A stretch of DNA of 64,000 nt from Tanytarsus gracilentus. Lineage: Eukaryota > Arthropoda > Insecta > Diptera > Chironomidae. The position numbers and the translations under genes were made by a program. Positions 37,000 through 48,298 of the stretch are shown here, one piece after another (position 1 is the first letter of the stretch; every line of letters begins with the position of its first letter). Where the stretch lies: assembly GCA_038502055.1 (NCBI GenBank), contig JAXRKN010000016.1:1-64000 (forward strand), in the 5' to 3' direction. The notes beneath the pieces are model-generated. The model was not told where the DNA came from. It ran no database searches and saw only the letters and a program-made list of their open reading frames with translations.

Positions 37000-37913
37000 T
37001 TTTCTAACTTTTATGAATTTAAATCAAACTCAATCAGAGAACAAGTGATGCTTCCACCTCAAAATCTAACAAAAAAGTGACCAGTCCCATAGACAAACAA
37101 AAAAATTCATATAAAAATTTGTGAAAACATGTTGCGAAATTTTAAGCAACTGGTTTTTTATTCATGGGGTGAAATACATCTTTAGTCGTGAGATCTGTTT
37201 GTGTCGTAAAAATTGCTTTTTTATTTTGACTCTGCTTCGTCGCTTCCCAAAAACTGGAAATTTTCGAAGTTTAAAATGTAAATTAATTTCGAAACTTTTT
37301 CTTTTGTTAAAAATTTTTGAAGTGGTTTTAGTAAATTTTTGATCGGTCATTAGAAGAGAAGCAGCCACGATCAAATTCAATTTGATAATTTTTGGGTTTG
37401 ATTGGGATAAATTTCATGCAATTGATGCAATCAACAGCTCTAACTATTCACAGTGACGCTTCTATAATTAACATAACCACAAGCCATTAAGCGTTAGTTG
37501 AACATCCAGATACATTTTTAATTAAGCCTCCAGGAAGTACTAATTTACAGTTTTCGGTGTCGATCAATAATTTCCATCCACATAATTACACGGATGTTGA
37601 ATGTCGATACCATTAAACATCAAACTTAATTAAACAACGCCATTGATAATAATGATTTTGGGCGCATTCGCCATTTTGATATGTGGGGGCGTTAAATTGG
37701 TAATTAAAGATCTCAATCACGAACTGAAAATGATTAAATATTTAATTGGAATAAGCTGTGTACTCCTGATCAATTTGATACGGGATTATGTAGAGCCATG
37801 CTTGAAAAATCAATTAATGACAAATTTAAAAGGGATTTTTATTAAAAAAAATTATTCCTTTTTTAACATTCAACATAATTAAAATTTGTGGACGACCCTC
37901 ACTTTAATATAAA
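37000..37913. other. Spacer upstream of reductase 3
   Basis: About 0.9 kb AT-rich DNA holding the presumed promoter of reductase 3 and ending at the target duplication of element E2. Short open frames on both strands have no recognisable content. Confidence 0.55.
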
Positions 37914-38141
37914 GGCTAAAGTACACTTTACTGGCCACCTTTTTTTTTGACTTTTTTTGTGTCTTAAATCAAAGATTTGGGCTCGCAGAGCCCGAATCTG
38001 CAAGAATTTTTGCGCGGAACCACTCTGGGACCGACCTACGAGGATCCAAAGATCCACTTTGTTTACACTATAGTGCACTAGAAAAAGCCAACAATCTTAG
38101 GGGAAAGGTGGGAATTCGGGGTTGTTGGGTGGGGAGAGAGA
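37914..38141 (+). repeat. Left terminal inverted repeat of E2
   Basis: Nearly identical inverted copy of 39722-39944, including the palindrome-like CACTATAGTGCACTAG and AGGATCCAAAGATCC segments. Confidence 0.9.
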
Positions 38142-39243
38142 CACGAGGGGTATTAATATGTCTCAACTTAAGGGGTATACAGCTCTTAAGGGGTACGAAA
38201 CTTATATGTTTCATCATTTTGAGCTAAAAACAGCTAAAATCTTATTGGAATGGTAAGCATTATTGGTTTTTTGATGAAAAGAATGACACAAGGGGTATGA
38301 AGACGCTTGTAATTAAGGGGTACTCAGCTTTTAAGGGGTACAAAACTTATACTTTTCATCATTTTGGGCTAAAAACAGTAAAAATTCAATTGGAATGGTG
38401 ATTTTTGGATGAAAAGAAAGATATAAGGGGTATAAAAACGCTTGTAATTAAGGGGTACGCGACTTTAATTTAGGTTATTTTGTGCTAAAACAAATGAAAA
38501 TCTTAAAAAATGTAAGAATTAGAGGTTTTTGAATGTAGAGAATGACACAAGGGGTTCATCGCTTTTAAGAGGTACAAATATATGATTATTTCAAGTATTT
38601 TTATTTCTTCTTCTTCTTTTTCTTCAACTTAAAATATTTGTGTCGCAGAAAAGTCAATAAAAAATCTTATTTATATTATCAACTCTTTTACAAAAAAAAT
38701 CCACGCAAACCAAAACCTCTTCCCACCTATTTTCTCCTTCTAAAAAAAGAAATCATTAAAAATTCTAACCTCTTCCCACTCATTTTCCCTTTTACAAAAA
38801 GAATCATCAAAAAATTTAAGTTTTTCCCACTAATTTTTTTACACGTAGAATTAAGACACCTTACATAGCCGTTAAATAACTCTTAATTTTGAGCGACTTG
38901 TGATCAAGCGCCACGAAATAAAACAAAATTCACCGTTAAATTATCCGATAATTGGCAGATAACAGGCATTTGTGTCGTTTCCCCTTTTTATACGGGGAGA
39001 ATCTTTTACAAGAAAAAAACCTTTCGGAAAAGTGATCCATCGAATTCAAATTGGATCATTAACGTTTATTATAATTCTGCGTGTATTTTTATTAGATACC
39101 AAAAATAATAAAGATTTAGAAAAGTTGGAAAAAAGTCTTTAATCTGAGATTAAGGTTTTTAATGAAAGTACATATTTCACAATTTTCACAAATTGGTTAA
39201 ACCAGTTTTTAATCATACATTAATCGTAAAGGTTTTTTTTGGG

Positions 39244-39450
39244 GACGGCGCAGCCCTTTTACAGAAATCAATTGACGGCGCAGCCCTTTTACAGAAATCA
39301 ATTGACGGCGCAGACCTTTTACAGAAATCAATGGACGGCGCAGCCCTTTTACAGAAATCAATTGACGGCGCAGCCCTTTTACAGAAATCAATTGACGGCG
39401 CAGCCCTTTTACAGAAATCGATTGACGGCGTAGCTTTTTTACAGAAACCC
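39244..39450 (+). repeat. 30-bp tandem repeat, seven copies
   Basis: The unit starts GACGGCGCAGCCCTTTTACA and continues GAAATCAATT; it begins at 39244, 39274, 39304, 39334, 39364, 39394 and 39424, the last copy degenerate. Being a multiple of three, it opens several frames on both strands that should not be read as genes. Confidence 0.95.
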
Positions 39451-39721
39451 CAAAAACAAGAAAAATATGTTCTACAAAAAATGTTTCTAATTTTTTTTAT
39501 AAAATACGAAAGTTTTGTACCCCTTAAAAGTGGTGTACCCCTTATGTAAAAGTGCCTGTGTACCCCTCGTGATATTTTCCCTACCCAAGAACCTCGAATT
39601 CTCACCTTTCCATTAAGATTGTTGGCTTTTTCTGGTGTAAAATATCAAAAACTAAAGTTTTGTACCCCTTAAAAGCTGTGTACCCCTCATGTAAAAGTAC
39701 CTGTGTACCCCTCGTAATATT

Positions 39722-39944
39722 TTCCCCACCCAACAACCCCGAATTCCCACCTTTCCCCTAAGATTGTTGGCTTTTTCTAGTGCACTATAGTGTAAACAAA
39801 GTGGATCTTTGGATCCTCGTAGGTCGGTCCCAGAGTGGTTCCGCGCAAAAATTCTTGCAGATTCGGGCTCTGCGAGCCCAAATCTTTGATTTAAGACACA
39901 AAAAAGGTCGAAAAAAAAGGTGGCCAGTAAAGTGTACTTTTACC
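39722..39944 (-). repeat. Right terminal inverted repeat of E2
   Basis: Inverted partner of 37914-38141. Confidence 0.9.
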
Positions 39945-40738
39945 AATATAAATCCCATTATTAAAAAGTGAACATGAATGTGCGTTGCCGCATGTATTAA
40001 AGGAATTAGCTTCTTGATTAATTTGAATTGTCACCAAATAATGCTTCCATGAATATAAATTATGCGGCATCGATGACTCTGATGTGGATTAAATGGCGTG
40101 ACTAATTTGATGAAATATTGAATGACAGTCACCCGTGTGGGTGTGAGAACAATGCATTGCATCCTAATAATTTTATAACAAATTGAGTTGCAGCCGTCAA
40201 CAGATTAATGGGAAAATTAATGCACCCTCTATCAAATATTTGAACATGCACCGTGCGATAGAAAAAAAGATTTTTTCAAATTTATAGGAGAAAGTATGTA
40301 TGTGCAGGTGCAACATGTTTCTCTCTATTGTTGTCCAAAATTGCACATAAAATGGAATTTTGAAATGATTTGTCGCTCTACATAAAATTATCATTGCAAT
40401 ATTTGCAGATGAATTCATCGGAATAAATTTATTTATTTATGAGCCTTTGACAATGTGCTTTCTAATGTAGGATTTGTTGCACATGTTGGAATTTTTGAAT
40501 GGGTGGATTAAAGTGATTTGAAAAAATTAGATTTTCAGATAAGTTTTAAGAACTCGAATATATTTTAAATGTTTTATTGCAAGCGCATAATTTACAGCTC
40601 AAGATAAGAAAATTCTCTCATTCGATAATATTTTTTTTATCAATTTTACTCTCTCAAAATTAAATTGATAAGATTTGATTTTTCAAGCTATTAAATTCAG
40701 TCTTTGATTAACTTCCAACGTGGCTCGTGGCTTGTAGA
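39945..40738. other. Upstream region of the UGT gene
   Basis: Starts with the right target duplication of E2. Close to the gene there is a GATA-type motif TGATAAG (40666-40672) and an initiator-like TTCAGTC (about 40697-40703), some 40 bases before the ATG. These short motifs are suggestive only. Confidence 0.45.
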
Positions 40739-42313
40739 ATGTTAAAAATAATTTTACTTTTAGCTGTTAGTTTTTACTTAACGGATGCTGCAAATATTTT
40801 GGCAATTTTTCCAGTTCCATCGTATAATTTTCAAAGATTATATCGCACTGTAACAAACGCGCTCGAAGATCGAGGACACAATTTGACAATAATTTCAACG
40901 AACCCAGACTTGGGACGTGGCATAAGCAATGAAATAGATTTGCAATTTTCATACGTGCTCTATGATAAGGCACTTTTTTCGCTGAATGTAAAAGATGTAA
41001 AAGATGAACTTGAGTCGCTTTCATTGTGGACTGAATATGAGGCAGAGGTTGTTGAAAAGCAACTCGAGAGTTCTCAAATTCAAGAGCTGCTTGAGAATCG
41101 AGAAAATTATAAATTTGATGCCGTTATCGTCGAATTCGGTGGCTTAACTCCATGGTATGCTTTCGCGGAATTATTTGATGCTCCATTAATTGGCATTTCA
41201 GCCTCAGAGACATCGCTCGAAATTCATAGTGCTCTCGGCAATTCAGCAAATCCTATTAGTGACCCTGATAATCGCTATCTTGAAATTACAACATTCCGTG
41301 AGAGATTTCAAGCGTGGATGTATTATTTACTTTTCAACTTCTATTACAAACCAAAATTCGAAGCAATTCACGATAAAATTATTCAAAAGTTTATGCCGCA
41401 AATTAAAACGACATCTAAAGAGTTGAAAGGTAAAGCAGATTTACTTTTACTCAACACACACCCGGCTCTCGGCTACGTTCGACCGCTTTTACCACAAACT
41501 ATTCAACTTGGATTTCTCCATATTACACCACCGCAAGCTCTTGAAGACGAAGCGATTAATGAATACATTGCGTCCTCGGAAAAACCAATAATTTACATTA
41601 GTTTTGGGTCGAGTGTAAAGTCTTCGGACTTGGATCCAAAATATCTTCAAATTTTTAAGAATGTTCTGAAAGCACTTCCGTACAATGTAATCTGGAAATG
41701 GGAGAAAGAAACGATGCCAGATAAACCCGATAATGTTTTCATCACTCAGTGGACGCAACAGTCTGATTTGCTTGCGAATCCAAAAATTAAGCTTTTTATT
41801 AACCATGGAGGTCAACTGAGCATAGAAGAGGGAATTGCTCGTGGCGTACCTATGATTATGATGCCATTTTACGGCGATCAAACATCAAATTCACTTCGAG
41901 TTAATAGACTTGGTGTTGGAATTGCCGTTAACTTTCGTGCACTCAGTGAAGACATCCTCAAAATGTTAATCGATGAAATATTTTCCGGTCCATATAGCAT
42001 GAATGCTCTTGCGTATAGTGATATAGTTCAAGACGAACCAATGACACCTGTTGATAAAGCAGTTTGGTGGTGTGAATATGTTATAAGAAACAGAGGCACA
42101 AAACATTTGTATTACATTGGAAAACGAGTACCTTTCTATCAAAAATTTATGTTGGATTTCATTAGCATTGCTTTAGTGATTGTGTTTTTGATTAGTGAAA
42201 TAATTAAAATCATAGTAGCTAAATTAAAAGGGGAGAAAAAAGAAAGGGAGCAAAAGGACACTGAAGAAAAGAGCAGCAAGAAGAAAAATAAGAAAAAGAA
42301 AAAAGATGAATGA
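40739..42313 (+). CDS. UDP-glycosyltransferase
   Basis: ER membrane enzyme that transfers a sugar from a UDP-sugar (in insects usually UDP-glucose) to small lipophilic substrates. Intronless, 524 aa, the usual length. The first ATG is at 40739; the open frame upstream begins only with GTG. Signal peptide MLKIILLLAVSFYLTDA, then the variable acceptor domain (NILAIFPVPSYNFQRLYRTV). The donor-binding signature is FITQWTQQSDLLANPKIKLFINHGGQLSIEEGIARGVPMIMMPFYGDQ (His-Gly-Gly and the final Asp-Gln intact). A membrane helix (FISIALVIVFLISEIIKIIV) precedes an unusually Lys-rich cytosolic tail ending KKDE, which fits the dilysine (KKXX) ER-retrieval pattern. It stands alone on the plus strand, 225 bp before the next gene. 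Confidence 0.95.
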   Translation: MLKIILLLAVSFYLTDAANILAIFPVPSYNFQRLYRTVTNALEDRGHNLTIISTNPDLGRGISNEIDLQFSYVLYDKALFSLNVKDVKDELESLSLWTEYEAEVVEKQLESSQIQELLENRENYKFDAVIVEFGGLTPWYAFAELFDAPLIGISASETSLEIHSALGNSANPISDPDNRYLEITTFRERFQAWMYYLLFNFYYKPKFEAIHDKIIQKFMPQIKTTSKELKGKADLLLLNTHPALGYVRPLLPQTIQLGFLHITPPQALEDEAINEYIASSEKPIIYISFGSSVKSSDLDPKYLQIFKNVLKALPYNVIWKWEKETMPDKPDNVFITQWTQQSDLLANPKIKLFINHGGQLSIEEGIARGVPMIMMPFYGDQTSNSLRVNRLGVGIAVNFRALSEDILKMLIDEIFSGPYSMNALAYSDIVQDEPMTPVDKAVWWCEYVIRNRGTKHLYYIGKRVPFYQKFMLDFISIALVIVFLISEIIKIIVAKLKGEKKEREQKDTEEKSSKKKNKKKKKDE

Positions 42314-42537
42314 AAAAATAATTGTTATTTTTATCAGTAACGCGATAAAAAGTTATCAAGATATTTCTTGACCTACGTCAATAAAATTAAATAATCAACA
42401 AAGTTGAAAACACGTGTTTTTAAATAATTTTGTCACGCGACCGTTAAAACATGTTGAACACGTGTTTTTTGAATTTTATAAACAAAAACAATTGAAAGTG
42501 AAACACAATAAGAAGAAAATCAATTAAAAATTACAAA

Positions 42538-43268
42538 ATGAATTTTGTGCCAGAATCAAATAAAGACTCGCTTAACGAAGAGTTAAAGAGTGTCAGAGAT
42601 GGAACTGATGAAGCGGGTAATGGCAAAATAGTGAAAATTTTTAAAATTCTTCTAAATTTTACGATATTTTTCAAATCTAGAAAAATCTGAAGATCATCGA
42701 CCTTTATTTGAGCGATTAAAGGAACAGAAAGCTAAACGATACGAGATTGTTGTTGGACTTGATGAAGACGATGCTGATTTTCTTAATACAGTCGCGAAAA
42801 ATAAAATCGATAAGGAAAAGAAGATTCTCGATGAAGACAACAATGAAATCCAGGACTTTCGCAAAAAGGCTCGGGAATTAGACGCCGAAAAGAAACAGAA
42901 GGTAATAAAATCATGAACAAATTAAATCAACTAACATAAAAAAAAACTTCCAGCCACTTCCAATTGATCAAAACAACAAAAACAGACCAAAATTGCTGCA
43001 AACCCAAAAAACTGTTTTGGCTGGAATCAAGAGAAAGACTCAATCGAATGACACTAAAGGAGCGAAAAAGTTTTGCTTACAACCAAGCGTTCTCAAATGC
43101 GTCGCTGTTCTTCCTGGCATTTCCGATCTCTATTCAAACGACTCTAGCAGTGATACTGATCAATTTGATTCGAGCGAGAGCAGCGATGATGATGAACAGA
43201 ATCCATCGATCGATCGAGATTTTATTGGCAGAAAAATCAAGCAAAAATGTAACAATGAAGAGAATTAA
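42538..43268 (+). CDS. FAM192A/NIP30-like protein (PA28-gamma interactor family)
   Basis: Nuclear protein family; the vertebrate member binds the proteasome activator PA28-gamma. Three exons: 42538-42616, 42681-42901, 42954-43268; 204 aa. The family core is visible: RPLFERLKEQKAKRYEI, VVGLDEDDADFLNTVAKNK, then a charged helix KKILDEDNNEIQDFRKKARELDAEKK. The C-terminal half is basic then acidic: KTVLAGIKRKTQ, FCLQPSVLKCVAVLPGISDLYSNDSSSDTDQ and an SSESSDDDEQ tract, also usual in this family. A phosphorylatable acidic Ser stretch is the region through which the vertebrate protein binds its partner; the same role here is inferred. Introns are 64 and 52 bp. Confidence 0.82.
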
Positions 43269-46200
43269 TTGATTCCTTTTTGTAGCAACAAACAAAAGAA
43301 ATTCAGTTAAAGATACAGTAAGTAAAAACTCATTGACTTGTGCCCGGTAATCTGTTGAATATTTAATTGCATCATTGAAATTCAAAACAGCTTGAATTTA
43401 TTGAAACCTTTTTCGACAGTAGTTGCAATAAAAATTGGCCATAAAATTGCCAGCTCAATAAACTCAAACAAGCTTGCGAATATCGATGGGAACCAGCGGC
43501 AAATGAAAGAAAGTTTCTCGCGAATTTATTGCATTATTGCACCATAAATTCTGAGAGTATTAGAGTCCATGTGCACATATGTGCAGACATTTTTTGAGAT
43601 TTTTAAAATTTGCATGTCGTTAAAAAAATTATTTGGGTAAAAATTTCCTTTTTTAATGTTAAATCATTGCAAATGACTCTTCAATCCATTAAAAGCTTTT
43701 CCGAGATTATTTTTCGTATTTTCACAAAATGCACTCACCGCAAATCATCCTCAAATTAATGCTAATAAAAATAAGACACGCGAGGGAGTTGAATAATGAA
43801 TTTTTAACAAGATTTTGTTCTCTGCACATTCATTATGTGACTCAACTAGATGATGTTGGCGAGAGAGGACAAAAAAGTTATTAATGAATATTCCCAGTGC
43901 GAAATTCACTCGCTGCATGATGCTTCGTGCTCGACACATATGCATTCAATTTTTAGTGAGAGATATGAGGAAGAGCGAAGAGGGAATTTGCATATTACAT
44001 TTATGTGACAATGTTCATGCTTGTCAAGCTTCGTACCTCGTTGACGTATTCAGATGACTTCGAGCATCTCGCGCACTGCAATTTTCAACAAAACATTTTT
44101 CCAATGCGACATTTTATGATTCATTTTTCATGATGATGGTAAAGTGCTCTAAAGCATCCAGGTAATATCGAGGATGCAGTAAAAAGTTTCAATAAATATT
44201 GAACAAATGATTCCCTCTCAATGTACATGTAGCATGGCGCATATTGGCAACAGAAAAAAATTATATTCGAAGCGAATGCAGTGGGACTCATAAGTGGTTC
44301 GGTGGACGCTTCACAAATTTCAATTGAATCGAAATTTATGTTCAATTCATATGCATTTAACTACTTTATCTTCCAATTTCATGTGCGCTCTCTTCCCCAT
44401 CTCCCTACTGACTTTTTTTTCGGGAGGTTTGTTCAAAAATAGTTTTATAATGATTAATCGACGGAATGAGTGAATTTAACTTTTCTTAAGAGGAAAGTTT
44501 TGATTTAAATAATTTTTTAAAAACTTTAAAATTTTAAATAAAAAAATAAACTTTTTACAAAGATTTTTGATCACATCACTTCCAAAACTTTCCCCGATTG
44601 CAATCACATGAGAGATAATCCAATTTTTTCCTCGCTGCATTCTGAAAATTATAACGAGCAATTCCTTTATTGTTATAGCTCATGCATGAATTTTTTTATA
44701 GTCGGTATTCGGTAGAGATATCAGCGGAATATTATAATCGGGTAATCGTGATGATGCACACTGATATAAAAAAGAATTTAAGTTTATTGAATATCTTTTA
44801 AATCGATAAAGAGTTGAAGATATATCTAAAATTTAAAGCAGTTACTTAGCATTCATTGTCGTTGGTGGAGTAGAAAATTAAATTTGAATCTCTCTTGACT
44901 GAACAAAAAGCAATAAAACTCCACTCGCTATCTTTTTCATCTCGTTTGTTATCGAGAGCCATAATTTTTTGTCATCAACATTAATTATGTAAATTTTATT
45001 CAGTAATTACACTCTCTCTAAATTACCATCAATTAGACATTCAATTTACGCTGATAAGGAAAGTTAATATTGTAAAAAAATAATAATCGCATGCCGATAA
45101 TAAATTTAAAACTAAACGACCATAAAATCTCGCTAAATGATGTAAAAAAATCTCCATAAAAAAGAATTTATTGCTCTTCGATAATGAAATTTATTTTTTT
45201 CAAATGTCCTTAACAAGTTATGAAAAAATTTATTTTCAAAATTAATCTAAAACTCAAATTAAAAACTTTAGTATAAAAATTATCAAAGTCATTAAAAAAA
45301 ACTCCATTCCTGGTAATGGCCATAGCAAAAAATAGTTCACTTCTTGTTCTAGTGGAAAATTTTAGCTTCAGCACTAAATCAAAAATGATTATCTTACACG
45401 CATTTCGAACGACGAACAAATGTACGTGTGAGAGTTAGAGGGGGAGCAGGAGGAATGTAATATCCATTTCGAAAGTGCACGATTTATGACCATCGTCAAA
45501 GTGCCTTTTTTGTGCGAGAACATTTTTCTCGTATTTATGACTTTTGATAGTAAGAATTATTGACTACATGATAAACTATCGGCATTTATGGTCATTTATT
45601 ACGTGCCAAAAAGCGTATATAATGCATGAGAGAAGGGTTGTTGGCACTCACTCGTGACAACCACACATTTTACTATGATAGAGAGATGAAGATGTAACAA
45701 CCGAGATTGTTTCATTACTAGCGCCATAAAAAAATCTTTATTATATATTCTTTTTACATTGTCTCGGCTTTAGAGCGAATGAAAAATGTGAATTTAATAA
45801 CGTGATGCGGATACTTCCGTTTGGAATTTCTCTCGGACTTTCTGAAGGGATTAACACTGTCAGATGTGCACAATTAACTGCCTTAAAAAATATTTCTAAA
45901 CACTTTTTTGTTCAGCTTCCGCTAAGAAATTTAAATAGAGCGATGATTAATGGCTAAAAGATTGATTTTTGTTTTCAAGTCAATTCCCGCTTCAGTCATA
46001 ATTTTGAGACTGACAGGCCTCACATAAAATTTACATTTTATCTCCTCTTTATAATTCTTTGGGGAGATATTTTGCAAAATGGATAGACACAAGATAAAAA
46101 ATTTGAAATATTTAAAAACATTTAGGATTTTTTTTAAAAAAAATATCAATGATTTTTGTAAAACAAAATTTTAAGTTTCATCGCTTGTTTTTGATGGAAG

Positions 46201-47248
46201 ACGTTCAAGGGATTTTTGTGTCCATTTTAGAAAAAACTTTTTTACAATGTACGATAAGGAAATTTATGTTCGACCCTCCTGTGATTAACAACACATTACT
46301 TTTTTTGCAATATAATAGACATGCAAAACTTTTTTTATTGCACACACTGGGCACATCTGGAGAGGAGCGAGAAAGAGATTATTTATGATCTCAAACGAAG
46401 TGCTTTAGCATTTAATTTTCTTTCCTCTTCCATCATCTTTCATCATGTCAACATCTTGATGCTTCTTGAATTATCAAGAGACTGTGTGATGATAAATTTT
46501 TCGGTCATTTTGATGCACACATAAAGTGAGTGTGGAGAAGCATTAATTAATTTTTTCTCTTTCAATGTCTCACACCAATCTTTTGAGTTTTATTTATTTA
46601 CTGCAATAAATATTTAACATTCTTGGATGCACCCTGCATTCTCTCATGCATTAAAAAGTTTAAAAGTTTTTTTTATGAAATATGAGATCGTGAACGATTG
46701 CTCGCATCACTTCCCGAAAAAATCATCTCCTTTCGATTTATTTGATCATTCATTATTAAAAGAGCGACCACCACCACCACTCTCGCATGAACGCTTATGT
46801 ACATTTTACATTTGTGCTGCTTCGACGGTGCGCAACGACTATTGATTGGTTTTTTCTTCAACTTAAGATTGATCGTTATTTTCAGCGATGCCGGATCGCT
46901 TTAGCTGAATTTTTTCACAAGCCAAAATGTCTCGACGAATGGTCATTTTTGGATTTACCTATCGTATTACAAAATCATTCAATGACGAATCAAAAGAGTT
47001 ACTAATTTCATTGATCATCGTTTATGTTTTTAACTCATGTTTCGTAAGAACTTGTGCATGTCTAAAAAGCGACGATTAAGTGTCGATTTTTATCCTCCTC
47101 GATGAGAATAAAAATAAATAAATTTATGTTTGTGGAAGGTAGATGATTCAAGGGATGAAAAATTTGAACATGAATTTTAATTATTTAAAGATGTTTTGAA
47201 GATGATTTAAAAGATAATTTTGTTTAAAAACCACTACATAAATTTTTT
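43269..47248. other. Gene-free region, part 1 of a long desert
   Basis: About 4 kb AT-rich DNA. Open frames are short, overlap on both strands and show no motifs or splice partners. The first few hundred bases probably contain the 3' untranslated region of the preceding gene. Confidence 0.6.
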
Positions 47249-48276
47249 TTTTTAGGAGATCGAAGTGTGCGTTGAAAAAGTGAGTTGCAAAAATTATTTG
47301 CTCCGGTGATTAATTGGGTTTTGGCAGTGCTAGGGTCGGTAAAAGTGGCTTGTTAGTTAGATTAGGACAGGTAGTGACAGAAAATGTTCGAGTACACTCA
47401 ATTTGGAAGGAAGGAAGTCTGTTTTGGAAAAATTGTCCATTGAGGATTTTTCAAGAAAACTTTCATGGGTAACTATGTAATGTAATGTAATTTATTTTGG
47501 TAAAAGTGTGACAGGGTCCAACTGAAATCCGGTAAGGATCAGTTGAGGAACGGAAGTGGAGCTATTTTGAAACAAGTTTAGGTTAAACAGGGGAATTTTT
47601 TTTTGTTGATGAGTGAATTGGGTAAATTTCATTTTCAAAATAAATTTTTTTTAATTTTGTTTGAAAGGATATTTATAGATAGGAGTTAAGGGATTTGCAC
47701 ACTTCGATCTCGAGGGAGGGTTTGTGTTTGTGATTGTTCTAAAATGGACAACGGACATATATTTTGACTCGACACACCAACTGTGTACACTAGTCTCAGT
47801 TGAGGAAGGTAGTGGTGGAATCACGGCTTTTATCTAAGTGATTTGAGACAAATAAAATGTTGATTTGGTTTTGATTAGTTGGAAACTGTAATATCTGCTC
47901 AGTAAACAAGACTGTTCTTAACCGTAGTTTCTCTAGAAACTACAAACAAAAAATCATTCGAAAACAAAAACTTACAAAAAAAAAAACACTAACACACTAA
48001 CATTGCCGTAAAGGTATTTTAAAATTCCCTATTAACCAAAGCCGATGATAGAGGGTGTTTGCCCGGCATCGGTTCTCACTAATGATTATCTAATTGTATT
48101 TACTCCAGTCAGGGGTGTGTTCGTACCTGTGGTTCGTATCGACTGTAGATACTTGCCTAAGTAGCCCACTAGGCTTCGCTTTTCTGAGGAATCGCGGGTC
48201 AATCATGTGAGGTTGCGTCGGACGTCTTCCTACTTCGGTAGTGGCTACCTGACTGTAATCTAATCTAATCTAATCT
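47249..48276 (+). mobile_element. Retroposon-like insertion with pentanucleotide tail
   Basis: About 1,028 bp bounded by a 22-bp direct repeat (47227-47248 and 48277-48298, starting AAAACCACTACATAAA). The right end is a (TAATC/TCTAA)n tail at about 48255-48276, like the simple-repeat tails of insect non-LTR retrotransposons and some SINEs. GC content is higher than the surroundings, especially 48040-48255. No open frame of useful length, so it is either a 5'-truncated element holding only the 3' end or a non-autonomous relative. A perfect 15-bp inverted repeat (47256-47270 and 47697-47711) lies inside. Confidence 0.8.
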
Positions 48277-48298
48277 AAAACCACTACATAAATTTTTT

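Larger units (their letters stand above)
37914..39944. mobile_element. Foldback-type element E2 with 8-bp target duplication
   Basis: A 2,031-bp element bounded by AATATAAA at 37906-37913 and 39945-39952. The ends read GGCTAAAGTACACTTTACTG and, inverted, GGTAAAAGTACACTTTACTG. The inverted arms are about 225 bp (37914 to about 38141 and about 39722 to 39944). They include small palindromes such as GGGCTCGCAGAGCCC. Between them are many copies of an AAGGGGTA motif on the left and its complement on the right, a 30-bp tandem array (39244-39450), and a roughly 125-bp direct duplication (39511-39636 and 39656-39783). No transposase frame; frames in the tandem array arise from the repeat. An 8-bp duplication fits hAT, P or Merlin-like transposases; the ends do not decide which. 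Confidence 0.9.

Noticed and set aside
37643..37882. 79-residue plus-strand hydrophobic frame
   Set aside because: AT-rich sequence easily encodes Ile/Leu-rich peptides; no further support.
39193..39605. Overlapping open frames on both strands with repeating decapeptides
   Set aside because: Produced by the 30-bp tandem array, a multiple of three, inside element E2.
40727..40738. GTG-initiated extension of the UGT
   Set aside because: Nuclear genes start at ATG; the first ATG at 40739 gives a normal signal peptide.
6441..42313. Detoxification gene cluster (P450s, UGT, reductases acting as one unit)
   Set aside because: The genes are interleaved with unrelated ones, sit on both strands and are separated by kilobases; shared regulation is not visible.
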